64,000 nucleotides of DNA, taken from Rhizobium sp. Root1212. Its GTDB lineage: Bacteria > Pseudomonadota > Alphaproteobacteria > Rhizobiales > Rhizobiaceae. Within the stretch, counting starts at the first letter, position 1. Each line of letters opens with the position of its first letter. This document shows positions 9,901 through 18,252 of this stretch, in pieces. The stretch is from NCBI RefSeq assembly GCF_001424985.1, contig NZ_LMDA01000006.1:1-64000 (forward strand). The letters are read 5' to 3'. Made by a program: the position numbers and the translations under genes. Below the pieces are notes generated by a model. That model worked only from the letters and a program-made list of their open reading frames with translations. It had not been told where the DNA came from and did no database searches.

Positions 9901-10403
9901 ATTTGCGCGCGGATCGAGTCCATCTCGATTTTTCCGCGATCAGAGCCGACGACCTTCAGGGCCGCCTCGAATCCCTGGCTTCGCCGAAGCTCGATCGTGG
10001 TGCCGAGTTCGGAGAGCTTGGCTTCGACATGCTGCCTCAGCAACGTCAACCGTTGAGCCTGTCCGGGATTGCCGGCCGTGCGCCGGGCGATATCGTCCAG
10101 CCTGTCCGGAATCGCCCGAAGGGCCGTTTCGTAGGGAGCGAGATAGCTCTCCGCGCCTGTGAGCAGGAAGCCGCGCTGACCGGTCTCGGCATCCTGCACC
10201 TGCGACAGCAGCTCATCCAGGCTGACAATGGCGACATGGGTCTGGACAACTTTCTCATTCCCGACCCGCAGGGCCTGCAGATTGAGATAGGCGACCAAAC
10301 CACTGACGACAAAAAAGACGATGGCGCCGGCAAGACCAAGAGCAACTCCGGGATCGAGACCGAGCGCGCGCGTCGAGAGTTTGGACATTTCCGTTCGGTT
10401 CAT
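6963..10403 (-). CDS. Hybrid sensor histidine kinase (CHASE3-GAF-HisKA-HATPase-3xREC)
   Basis: A 1146-residue membrane hybrid kinase. Transmembrane helix 1 lies near residues 20-45. A CHASE3 periplasmic helical sensor follows (VQDAETGQRGFLLTG is typical), with helix 2 near 193-215. A GAF domain spans about 240-380. A long glutamine/glutamate-rich coiled coil (about 385-475) leads into HisKA with His485 in FLANMSHELRTPL. The ATPase domain has LSNAVKFT and GGTGLGLSIS. Three receivers follow from about 765 to the end, with acceptor-site segments IVLDIGLPD, MVLDLSLPD and VLMDVMMPV. It heads the operon with cheR, cheB and a receiver-kinase. ATG at 10403 or the in-frame ATG at 10388 could start it; a start at 10469 is less likely. 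Confidence 0.9.
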   Translation of the reverse strand: MNRTEMSKLSTRALGLDPGVALGLAGAIVFFVVSGLVAYLNLQALRVGNEKVVQTHVAIVSLDELLSQVQDAETGQRGFLLTGAESYLAPYETALRAIPDRLDDIARRTAGNPGQAQRLTLLRQHVEAKLSELGTTIELRRSQGFEAALKVVGSDRGKIEMDSIRAQIAAMAQAEGEVRALRLTEMADAQQRAFVSAVLSAALGIVLTATIAFLARRATLARRRSDWLQSGEVGLASAMMGDQSLEQLGNSILDFLARYVGAAAGAVYAADGDGYQRVSVYGVPEGAQVPLRFKRREGLLGQAAEEGRSILVDDVPDGYLAFGSALGRHKPTHLAILPGVADGAVNSVIELGFLRPIDDHVVELVERASGAIAIAVRSAVYRSELQNLLEETQRQSEELQTQSEELRVSNEELEEQSRALKESQVRLEQQQVELEQTNAQLEEQAQQLEAQRDDLERVNAAVQLKARELEQASQYKSDFLANMSHELRTPLNSSLILAKLLADNPDDNLTDEQVKFARTIQSSGNDLLNLINDILDLSKIEAGHVEIRPETVRLDRLVNNLRQVAQPLAADKKLDFSVEIAPDCPATMETDAQRLEQVLKNLLSNAVKFTEAGKVDLVIAPAQNGTIAFNVSDTGIGIAKEQQQSIFEAFHQADGTISRRYGGTGLGLSISRELVRLLGGTISLESQTGRGSTFTVTLPERYDPSNVAPRDRQTNAPAAAMAVDVAAEPARTAPSRPSRKVEDDRNALNDSKRVLLVIEDDSAFASIVRDLSREMGFQTIVASTAEEALSLAKDFLPSAIVLDIGLPDESGLAVLDRLKHDVQTRHIPVHVVSGSDHTKTAYSLGAAGYAVKPVNREQLVEVLQKLEARLSQKVHRVLIVEDDPVQREAVAKLLGTQGVTTITASTAAECLDLLRENPFDCMVLDLSLPDASGYSLLETLSQESGYAFPPVIVYTGRELSASDEQQLRRYSKSIIIKGAKSPERLLDEVSLFLHQVISELPDEQQKMIRKARHRDALLEGRRILVVEDDVRNVYALSNILEPRGAIVEIARNGREALAVLEKAAADTGVPIDLVLMDVMMPVMDGLSATREIRRNPAWKKLPIITLTAKAMPDDQKRCIDAGANDYMAKPLDVEKLLSLVRVWMPK

Positions 10404-10688
10404 CGGCTCAGGTTCCAGGATGGCAAGGCAAAGGCACGTCGTACGGCACCAAAGTACCGCTTCAGACATTTTGGGACGGCTGGCAACCCTTGGTATAGGA
10501 ACTTGCGAACGCCAAGGCGATAGGCGACAGCCGGCAATCCAAACATTCCATCGCCGCCAAGGGCGGTTTCCTTACAGAAAGACCGTTCGCAAATACCTCC
10601 GGCGGCCGCGAAGGAGACCCTCGGGGCCTGCGCGCTGGTCAAGGCATTCGTCATTTGGGGGAATACGGATCGCTTCGCGATCCCATGC

Positions 10689-10964
10689 TCAATGGGCGGC
10701 AAAGCAATCGCCTTCGGCATCGCAACGCAAGAGCGAAAGCCGCATCGGCCGCCATCGCGGCGCGCCCCACGCCAAGTCCCGAGCGTCCGGCAATAGCAGC
10801 AAAGACTGCCCCCGCGCCCTGTCGGCCCGGTCGGCATGCCAGAGGAAATGCACCTCATTCACCGCATCACGCAGCATCCTGACAACGTCAGGCAACTCGC
10901 AGCCGGTTCGGATGAGGCCGGAAGCAAGCAATTTCAGGTCGGTCGCGACAAGCGTCGTCGTCAT
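10689..10964 (-). CDS. Small conserved-looking hypothetical protein, putative EcfG target
   Basis: A 91-residue predicted cytoplasmic protein, starting MTTTLVATDLKLLASGL. It has an amphipathic N-terminal half (VVRMLRDAVNEVHFLWHADRA) and a basic C-terminal half. I recognise no family and see no signal peptide. Support for a real gene is its upstream element: GGAAC-N16-CGTT on the same strand ends 27 bases before the ATG, as for general-stress (EcfG) promoters. The ribosome-binding site is weak (GGGGC about 12 bases upstream). It lies between the signalling operon, also on the minus strand, and corA. Confidence 0.45.
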   Translation of the reverse strand: MTTTLVATDLKLLASGLIRTGCELPDVVRMLRDAVNEVHFLWHADRADRARGQSLLLLPDARDLAWGAPRWRPMRLSLLRCDAEGDCFAAH

Positions 10965-10991
10965 GCGGAATAAGCCCCAATTCCGTTGCTA

Positions 10992-11016
10992 AACGCGCGA
11001 CGCCAACGCTTGTTCC
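10992..11016 (-). promoter_or_regulatory. EcfG-like general stress promoter
   Basis: On the minus strand GGAAC (11016-11012) and CGTT (10995-10992) are separated by 16 bases. This matches the known alphaproteobacterial EcfG consensus GGAAC-N16/17-CGTT. It points at the 91-residue gene starting at 10964. Confidence 0.5.
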
Positions 11017-11200
11017 AAAAAAAAACGATTTTTATATGGGGGAGCGATCGCATGTCGCCGGCGCTGAACGGATTCGGCGGTTCCGATGCAGCCGAATTCC
11101 TAACCAGGACCGTGATGCCGCGTTCAGCGCGAGAATTACCGCAAGCCTTCGCAGGTCTGACGTTTTTCCCGACACAAGATCAGGTATTCCCAGATCGAGA

Positions 11201-12160
11201 CTAAAACCAGCCCTTGAGTTTGAACCAGATCAAGGGAACGACGGTGCTGAGGATTATCGCGGCCCAGGCATAGGGGTAGCCCCAGGGCCAGCCGTATTCA
11301 GGCATGAACTTGAAGTTCATGCCGTAAATCCCCGCGACCAGCGTAGGGGGAATGCCGGCGATAGAGACAATCGTCAGGACCTTGATCACATCGTTCTGGA
11401 CGATGCCGATCAGCCCGACGAGAGCATCGAGAACGAACTGGACCTTGTTTGCGAGCTGTTCTTCGTACTCGGCCAGCGAATGGATGTCCTGATGCAAGCT
11501 GGCGATGGCGGACTTCGGCGCTTGTGCCAACCCGCCGCCGCAGTTTTGCTCGGTATAGGCCACGACGCGTGCCAAGCCCTGTATGCCGTCTCGAACTTCA
11601 GAGAGCCTGTCACCGAGCCGGCCAACCTGGCGAAGTTGCACCCGCAGAAGTCTGTTCGAACGAGCCGTATGCCGGCCGCGCGTATCGTCGGCATGAAATG
11701 TGTCGACGGCGAGAGCATTCAGTTCCCCGGCCAAATGTTCGAGGATGTCTGCGACGCGGTCCACGATCTCTTCACAGAGAAGAACAAAGACATCGAGGCT
11801 CGATTTCGGCGTTTCCCGACCGGACGTGAATTTGTCCGCAACAGCATCGAAGGTCGCCAGTGCCATGAATCGAACCGTGATCAACCGATCGCGCGACAGG
11901 ACAAATCCCAACGGCGGCGTCACCTGACTTTGTTCAGGATGCATCGCGGCGGACGGTGTGCTCATATACAGGACGCCGTGTTCGTTCCTGAGGCGACGCG
12001 AAGCCTGGATTTCGCTGAGCGCTCCCATGGATGGGAGCATCGCGCCGGTCATTTTTTCGATTTGCGCAACCTCGTCGGCGCTGGGATCAAAAACGTCTAT
12101 CCATAGCGGCGGTGTGGTCCCTGCTGTTTGATCGCTACCGGCCGGATAGAAACGCAGCAT
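11201..12160 (-). CDS. corA: CorA-family magnesium/divalent cation channel
   Basis: A 319-residue inner-membrane protein. A long soluble N-terminal part is followed by two C-terminal transmembrane helices. The first is terminated by the diagnostic YGMN motif and the loop FMPEYGWPWGY, the CorA GMN/MPEL region. The protein ends WFKLKGWF. CorA proteins form pentameric Mg2+ (also Co2+/Ni2+) channels. The ATG at 12160 is preferred over a TTG at 12166, because GGGAG lies 9 bases before the ATG but only 4 before the TTG. The neighbouring minus-strand gene is an Nramp-family transporter, so this stretch may handle divalent cations together. Confidence 0.85.
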   Translation of the reverse strand: MLRFYPAGSDQTAGTTPPLWIDVFDPSADEVAQIEKMTGAMLPSMGALSEIQASRRLRNEHGVLYMSTPSAAMHPEQSQVTPPLGFVLSRDRLITVRFMALATFDAVADKFTSGRETPKSSLDVFVLLCEEIVDRVADILEHLAGELNALAVDTFHADDTRGRHTARSNRLLRVQLRQVGRLGDRLSEVRDGIQGLARVVAYTEQNCGGGLAQAPKSAIASLHQDIHSLAEYEEQLANKVQFVLDALVGLIGIVQNDVIKVLTIVSIAGIPPTLVAGIYGMNFKFMPEYGWPWGYPYAWAAIILSTVVPLIWFKLKGWF

Positions 12161-12354
12161 CGTCAATCACTCCCAAACAAATCTCGCCATCATCGATATC
12201 GACGCCAATAAGACCGGAGGCATCTTCGCGGCTGCCTTCGCCGAGTGTCCTGGGAGCACGCATACATGAATATATAGGCGCGGAGCTGGCGCCATGTACG
12301 ATTGGACATCGTATAAGGGCAACAACCAACGCGAAAGCGGCTTACGGGTCGACT

Positions 12355-13659
12355 TCACAGAAACGATGTCCAGATCATACCGGCAACCGCGGCCATCATG
12401 ACGGTCGTCGCCAGCCAACCGATCCATTGCAAGGGGCCGCCGATGGTGTTCGTGCCCATGATGTCGGCTCGCCGGGTCATGAGCATCATCGTCACCATGA
12501 CAGGACACGAAACGACGCCGTTGATCACGGCGCTCCAGTAGAGCGCCTTGATCGGATCGATCGGAGAGAAGTCCACCGCCGTTCCCACGAGCGTCGCGAG
12601 TGTAATGGTCGCATAGAAGGCTTTTGCCTCCATCGGCTGACGCGCCAGGCCGATCGGCCATTTGCGCGACTCGCCCAAGGCGTAGGCCGCCGACCCTGCG
12701 AGAACCGGGATCGCCAAAAGCCCCGTGCCGATGATGCCGAGCGCGAAGATGGTGAAGGCGAAGCGGCCGGCTACGGGTCTGAGCGCCTCCGCCGCCTGGC
12801 TCGACGTCTGGATGTCGACCGTGCCGGCGGCATGCAGCGTGGCAGCGGTCGTGACCATGATCGCCAGGGCGACGAGGCTGGAAAAGCCCATGCCGACATA
12901 GGTATCGACGCGGATGCGGGCGAAGGCCCGTTTGCTTTGTTCGGGCGCATCGACCAGCGCCTCGCGCCTGGGCATGGCGTTTTCGTCCTCGACTTCCTGC
13001 GATGCCTGCCAGAAGAAAAGGTAGGGGCTGATCGTCGTGCCAAGGATCGCGACAACGGTCGTCCAGAAGGCCGTCTCGTTCGAAAACGTCGGAATGAACA
13101 GCCCGCTGGCCAGTTCGCCGAAAGGGACCTTCACGAACATGACGGTCCCGAAATAGGCGAAGAGCGAAAAGGTCAGCCATTTCAGGACGGAAACGTAGCG
13201 GGTGTATTGCAGGAATATCTGGAGACAGGCGCTGACGACGGCGAAGAACACGACGTAGATCGCCGTTTGACCGCCGATGAGGAGGCCGACGGCATCGCCC
13301 ATGGCGCCGAGGTCCGCGCCGATATTGATGATGTTGGCGATGAACAGGAGAACGACGATGGCCGGCAGCAGCCATGCCGGATAGTGCTTGCCAAGATTGG
13401 ACGCTATTCCATGCCCCGTTGTACGGCCGATCCGGGCGCTGATTTCCTGGATCGCCGCCATCAGCGGGTAGCTGAAAAGTATCGTCCAGAGAATGCTGAA
13501 GCCGAACCGCGCCCCGGCCTGCGAATAGGTCGCGATGCCGCTCGGATCGTCGTCGGCTGCTCCCGTGATCAGACCGGGGCCGAGAACATCGAGCAGGCGC
13601 GGCATCGAGGCGCCCGCTACCGGGTCCGGGTTTTCGGAATCATTGACCTCGGGCATCAT
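12355..13659 (-). CDS. Nramp-family transporter with atypical metal site
   Basis: A 434-residue, about 11-helix inner-membrane transporter of the Nramp (SLC11) superfamily. The first-helix signature GPGLITGAADDDPSGIATYSQ corresponds to the canonical GPGFLxAxxxxDPGNxxTD, and the sixth-helix region is GTTISPYLFFWQ. In canonical Nramp proteins, DPGN in helix 1 and the Met of (A)xxMPH in helix 6 coordinate Mn2+/Fe2+. Here DPGN reads DPSG and MPH reads SPY, so the Asn and Met ligands appear replaced. The substrate may therefore differ (for example Mg2+ or another ion). The ATG at 13659 has GGGAGA upstream. It lies 5' of corA on the same strand, with about 190 bases between. Confidence 0.8.
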   Translation of the reverse strand: MMPEVNDSENPDPVAGASMPRLLDVLGPGLITGAADDDPSGIATYSQAGARFGFSILWTILFSYPLMAAIQEISARIGRTTGHGIASNLGKHYPAWLLPAIVVLLFIANIINIGADLGAMGDAVGLLIGGQTAIYVVFFAVVSACLQIFLQYTRYVSVLKWLTFSLFAYFGTVMFVKVPFGELASGLFIPTFSNETAFWTTVVAILGTTISPYLFFWQASQEVEDENAMPRREALVDAPEQSKRAFARIRVDTYVGMGFSSLVALAIMVTTAATLHAAGTVDIQTSSQAAEALRPVAGRFAFTIFALGIIGTGLLAIPVLAGSAAYALGESRKWPIGLARQPMEAKAFYATITLATLVGTAVDFSPIDPIKALYWSAVINGVVSCPVMVTMMLMTRRADIMGTNTIGGPLQWIGWLATTVMMAAVAGMIWTSFL

Positions 13660-13887
13660 CGGCTCTCCCGCCGTCTGTTTCTTGCCACCGGTGGATCGAG
13701 CCTGAATCCAGGGAATTGAAGACCGCGGCCAGTCAGGGGTGCGCCAGAGCGTAAACGAACTGCGGGCAGGAAAGTTCAGGTCGTCGCGAATGCGAGCGGA
13801 TATCCACGCAATGCCTGCTCCTTCATCATGCGTGCGAGGGGTGAAATCTATTCCAGCTGAGCATCGTAGATACTTTCCTGGAGAAAC

Positions 13888-14785
<898 letters not shown>

Positions 14786-14906
14786 AGCGTTTTTGCCCGT
14801 TTTTTGCTGGTGGTTCAAGCCAGGCGCTGAAATTCCCGGAAGGCCGACCGCTGTTCAGCGAGAAGCGCCGCACGCAGGACCGCCTCCGAGCCGATTGTGA
14901 CACACC

Positions 14907-15959
14907 CTAATTCACGATGCCGCCTGCTGGTGGGGGGCCGCAAGAACGCCTCGACACAAGAGAGCAGGCGATTTTGTGGGCCGGTTTTACCTCTCCGGAT
15001 GGTTTCTGGAACTGGCGAATTGCCCAGGCGCCCATTGCGCGGTGAGGTAGGTCGAGCGTCGTCAACTGCGGCTTCATATGGCGCGCGACCTCGTCGTCGT
15101 CATATCCGACAACGGAAATATCATCCGGGATGGAAAGGCCCGCATCGCGGATCGCGTTGAAACAGCCGGTCGCCATCTTGTCGTTCTGGCAGAAGATAGC
15201 CGTCGGGCCATCGGCCAGGGACAACAGCTTCTGGGTCGCCTCGTAGCCGGAACTCGGCGTCCAGTTGCCTTCGACGACAAAGCGGTCGTCATAAGGCAAT
15301 CCCGCCTTCGCCAACGCTTTCCTGTAGCCGCTCAAGCGATCCTGCGCGGCCTCCATAAAGCTTTCACCGACAATGGTTGCAATGCGCCGATGGCCAAGAT
15401 CGATCAGGATAGACGTCGCCGCCTTCCCACCGTTGATCTCGTCGGGAACCACGGAAGGAAAGCGCTCATCGCCCGTGTAACAGTTGAGAAGGACAAGCGG
15501 CACCGGCAGACTGTCGAAGATCGCATCGAGCGCCACGCGGCGCGTGAAGATCGACATATACACGATGCCCTGTGCGCCGGCCCGCAGCAGACGCTCAAGG
15601 GCACGCTTTTCCTGCTCCACCCGCCCCTGCGTCTGGGCGACGAGAATGGTGACCTCTTCCTCCCAGGATTCCTGGCGCGCGCCTTCGATGGCATTCACCG
15701 CCTCCGGCGTCGTCGCAAGCTGATCGACGATGAAACCGATACAGCCGCCGCGAAGCTCTTCCATCGCCGCCCGGCGGATGGGGCTGCCTGTTCCATAACC
15801 GAGCGATCGCGCAGCCTCGAGAACACGCGAGCGTAAATCCGCGGAAATCTTGATGTCCGTAACGCTGTTGAGAACGAAGGAGACCGTGGCTTGTGAGCAA
15901 CCCGCAAGCTTCGCCACGTCCATCATCGTCACGCGCTTGATCGTCTTGCGGCCGCCCAT
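14907..15959 (-). CDS. LacI-family transcriptional regulator (facing PhyH gene)
   Basis: A 350-residue DNA-binding regulator. The N-terminal helix-turn-helix contains MMDVAKLAGCSQATVSFVLN, followed by the hinge helix region. A periplasmic-binding-protein-like sensor domain comes next (GCIGFIVDQLATTPEA; later AIFCQNDKMATGC and SVVGYDDDEVARHM). The end lacks the usual LVxRxSxxP tail in good form (LVSRRSCGPPP). GGAGGGG precedes the ATG at 15959. It is divergent from the PhyH-type dioxygenase gene across a 104-bp gap with a perfect 16-bp palindrome, so it probably controls that gene and itself. The effector is not deducible. Confidence 0.85.
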   Translation of the reverse strand: MGGRKTIKRVTMMDVAKLAGCSQATVSFVLNSVTDIKISADLRSRVLEAARSLGYGTGSPIRRAAMEELRGGCIGFIVDQLATTPEAVNAIEGARQESWEEEVTILVAQTQGRVEQEKRALERLLRAGAQGIVYMSIFTRRVALDAIFDSLPVPLVLLNCYTGDERFPSVVPDEINGGKAATSILIDLGHRRIATIVGESFMEAAQDRLSGYRKALAKAGLPYDDRFVVEGNWTPSSGYEATQKLLSLADGPTAIFCQNDKMATGCFNAIRDAGLSIPDDISVVGYDDDEVARHMKPQLTTLDLPHRAMGAWAIRQFQKPSGEVKPAHKIACSLVSRRSCGPPPAGGIVN

Positions 15960-16010
15960 GCACCCCTCCGTCGGTGCGTTTTTAACCGAACTAAAAATAT
16001 TGGTCTATTG

Positions 16011-16026
16011 ACTAATAATTATTAGT
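16011..16026. promoter_or_regulatory. 16-bp palindromic operator candidate
   Basis: ACTAATAATTATTAGT is a perfect palindrome. It lies 37 bp before the PhyH ATG and 51 bp before the divergent lacI-type start. An even-length palindrome in this position is typical for a LacI-family operator. Confidence 0.5.
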
Positions 16027-16063
16027 TGCCGTAGCCTCGACGCATTCCGGAGGAGGAAGAGCA

Positions 16064-16900
16064 ATGACTGCACACACGCAATTCGCCTACGATATCGCCG
16101 AGCAGACCGCTCAGTTGCATGAGGACGGGATTATTGGACTGAAGAGCGCCTTCAGCCCCGAATGGGCGGATGAGATGCGCGAAGACATGATGACAGCATT
16201 CTGGGCGGCGATCCAAAGACCCGGCGGCGCCGTGGGACGTGGCCCCCGGCGGTGGTATGTCGAAATTCACCCGCAGGATTTCCGTGGCTTCGTCGATCTC
16301 GTGACCCATCCCTGGGTGGTGGATGTCTGCAAGAACGTGCTCGGACCGGATTATCAGATTGTCGAGATCGGCCTCGATGTGCCCTTCCAGGGTGCGAAAT
16401 ACCAGCCCTGGCATCGGGATTTTCCCTCGCCGCCGGATACCTATCGCGACCGCAAGATTACTTCGCTGGCCTTTAACCTCACCGGCGTCGACGTCACCGA
16501 GGACATGGGGCCGTTCGAGATCGCACCTGGCACCCAATATGACGACGGTCGCGACTGGAAGCATGAGATGTTTCCCGACAAGGCGCTCTGGAGCCGCTTT
16601 CAGGACAGGGCAACACGCAAGTATCCGCGCCGCGGCGACATATCCTGCAGATCGGCTCTGACGGTGCATCGCGGCACCGAACATCAATCGCCGATTGCTC
16701 GCCCCGTCATGGTTCTGGGCGTCGATGCGCCGGGTGCCGGTCACGCGGAACTGCACGACATGATGGTGACCAAGGACTGGCACGACGCCCTGCCGGATAT
16801 CGCCAGAAAGCATCTCGTCTGCCGTGTTGTCGATGAGCTTGTGCCGATCACCCAGAAGCATGACATCGAGGGTCTGGTCATGGGGGCCGACCCGACCTGA
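16064..16900 (+). CDS. Phytanoyl-CoA dioxygenase (PhyH) family oxygenase
   Basis: A 278-residue predicted non-haem Fe(II)/2-oxoglutarate-dependent oxygenase. The facial triad is visible: WHRDFPSPP supplies His and Asp, and TVHRGTEHQSPIARPVMVLG supplies the distal His, with the nearby Arg as the likely 2-oxoglutarate anchor. MGPFEIAPGTQ is the usual conserved segment. GGAGGAGGA lies close before the ATG. Family members hydroxylate small molecules as diverse as ectoine, phytanoyl-CoA and amino-acid derivatives, so the substrate is unknown. It appears monocistronic: a hairpin follows, then a gene on the other strand. A LacI regulator and palindrome lie upstream. Confidence 0.82.
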   Translation: MTAHTQFAYDIAEQTAQLHEDGIIGLKSAFSPEWADEMREDMMTAFWAAIQRPGGAVGRGPRRWYVEIHPQDFRGFVDLVTHPWVVDVCKNVLGPDYQIVEIGLDVPFQGAKYQPWHRDFPSPPDTYRDRKITSLAFNLTGVDVTEDMGPFEIAPGTQYDDGRDWKHEMFPDKALWSRFQDRATRKYPRRGDISCRSALTVHRGTEHQSPIARPVMVLGVDAPGAGHAELHDMMVTKDWHDALPDIARKHLVCRVVDELVPITQKHDIEGLVMGADPT

Positions 16901-17023
16901 CGCAAGGGATCGAGTTCAGACGGCTGTAGCCAGCGATCAAGATTGCTGCGGTGGCAATCGCCGGCCATTCGTCGAAGGCGAAAGGCTTCGAACCGAAGTT
17001 CCGCATAGCCGCCGTCGAGGGAT

Positions 17024-17051
17024 GAACCTGCCGCCATTTTACGGCAGGTTC
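17024..17051. terminator. Hairpin between convergent genes
   Basis: GAACCTGCCG at 17024-17033 pairs perfectly with CGGCAGGTTC at 17042-17051 around an 8-nt loop. It lies between the convergent PhyH gene and the FAD oxidase gene. There is no long T run on either side, so termination is plausible but not certain. Confidence 0.5.
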
Positions 17052-17077
17052 AAATCTCAATATCGTCTCGGATCGAG

Positions 17078-18208
17078 CTAGTTTGAAGAAAAGCGCTCGG
17101 GCCTGAAGGTGGCAAGCATCGGATGCTCCCTGCGTGTTGCCACCTCAAACGCCAGCAGTTCGCCCACGATAAGGCCGAGCGTTGCGCCGCTATGGCTGAA
17201 GGCGACGTAGTAGCCGGGAACCGCCTTGAGCGCACCGACCACCGGCTCGCCGTCGCCTGGGATAGGCTTGCCGCCGATGCCGATGGAAGCAACTTCAAGC
17301 TTCGGATTGCCTTCCATCACCTTCGCCGCCTCTTCCAGCAAGGCATCCACGACGGTCTCGTCGATATCGTAGCTGCCATCGGCGCGTAGTTTTACGCCTT
17401 CGTCCGCCGCCCAATCGGCATCCACCGAGAAGGTGCCGCCCGGTGCGGGACGGACTGCGACGCGCGGCGTGTTGAGGACGGCGCGCAGGGGATGGGCAAG
17501 CGGCTTGGTCTGCACGAGCAGGGCGATCGGCGTTCCGTCGCCGATCGTCTGACCACTATCCGCCACCATCCGCGGCACGGCAGGCCCGGTGGCAAGCACG
17601 ACGGCATCCGCGGCGAAACGACCGCCGTTCGCGGTTTCCGCCCCCACGGCACGGCCACCCTCGACGGTGACCCGAGCCGCGCCCTGATCCGTCACCAGCA
17701 CCCCGCCGAGCGCGGAAAGCTCTTCAAGAAGCACGCCGATCAAAGCCGGTAGGTCGACCCAGCCTTCGCCGGGATTGAAGATCGCGCCCTGCGGCGTGAT
17801 TGCCCTCGCATCGAGACCAGGTGTGACACCGGCGACGTCGCTCGCCGACAGAAGCTGCGCGTCATAGCCAAGCGAAACCTCGTGGCGATAGGCCGCGTCG
17901 ATTTCGTTGCGCGCATCGTCGGCGTCCCAGCTCAGGCCGCCGTCGAAACGGAGCCAATCGGCATCGGGATATCGCGCCGAAAGCGTCCGGTAACGGTCGA
18001 TGCCGGCCATGCGCAGGCGGTGATAGGGTTCCGAGCGCATGCGCGCCGAGTTCAGCCAGGAAAGCGAGCGGCCGGAGGCGCCATTGGCGGGCGGCCCGTC
18101 GTTGAGGATGGTGACGCGGATGCCGCGGCGGGCGAGCTGGACGCCCGTGGAAACGCCGAAGATGCCGGCGCCGATGATGACTGCCGAAGATATGGTGTTG
18201 TCTGTCAT
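17078..18208 (-). CDS. FAD-dependent oxidase/dehydrogenase, D-amino-acid oxidase (DAO) family
   Basis: A 376-residue flavoprotein. The N-terminus has the Rossmann FAD motif VIIGAGIFGVSTGVQLARRG. GASGRSLSWLN follows, and the end has IGGKPIPGDGEPVVG and VAFSHSGATLG, all typical of the DAO/GlpO/sarcosine oxidase fold. Members oxidise secondary or primary amines of amino acids, including fructosyl-amino acids and opines (octopine/nopaline oxidase small subunits, amadoriases). It is the last gene of the minus-strand module A, 44 bases after the Gfo/Idh/MocA gene. With a polar amino acid-type importer it probably oxidises the imported compound. The exact substrate is inference. Confidence 0.82.
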   Translation of the reverse strand: MTDNTISSAVIIGAGIFGVSTGVQLARRGIRVTILNDGPPANGASGRSLSWLNSARMRSEPYHRLRMAGIDRYRTLSARYPDADWLRFDGGLSWDADDARNEIDAAYRHEVSLGYDAQLLSASDVAGVTPGLDARAITPQGAIFNPGEGWVDLPALIGVLLEELSALGGVLVTDQGAARVTVEGGRAVGAETANGGRFAADAVVLATGPAVPRMVADSGQTIGDGTPIALLVQTKPLAHPLRAVLNTPRVAVRPAPGGTFSVDADWAADEGVKLRADGSYDIDETVVDALLEEAAKVMEGNPKLEVASIGIGGKPIPGDGEPVVGALKAVPGYYVAFSHSGATLGLIVGELLAFEVATRREHPMLATFRPERFSSN

Positions 18209-18252
18209 GGGATGTCTTTCAATCGGTTGGTCATGCGGATGAAGGGAGCGGG

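Noticed and set aside
7779-10523. 914-codon plus-strand open frame opposite the hybrid kinase
   Set aside because: The other strand has a complete kinase with every expected motif. The mirror frame is rich in Arg, Gly and Asp without domain structure.
10986-11204. Short plus-strand open frame (possible ATG 11052 with GGGGGAG upstream) near the corA 3' end
   Set aside because: Despite a fair ribosome site it has no recognisable similarity, and its 3' end runs into corA. It is not strong enough to call.
16878-17060. Minus-strand reading with FGSKPFAFDEWPAIATAA resembling a protein fragment between convergent genes
   Set aside because: It runs into the PhyH gene end and a hairpin, matches no family I know, and lacks a start. 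A transposase remnant was considered but no terminal repeats are visible.
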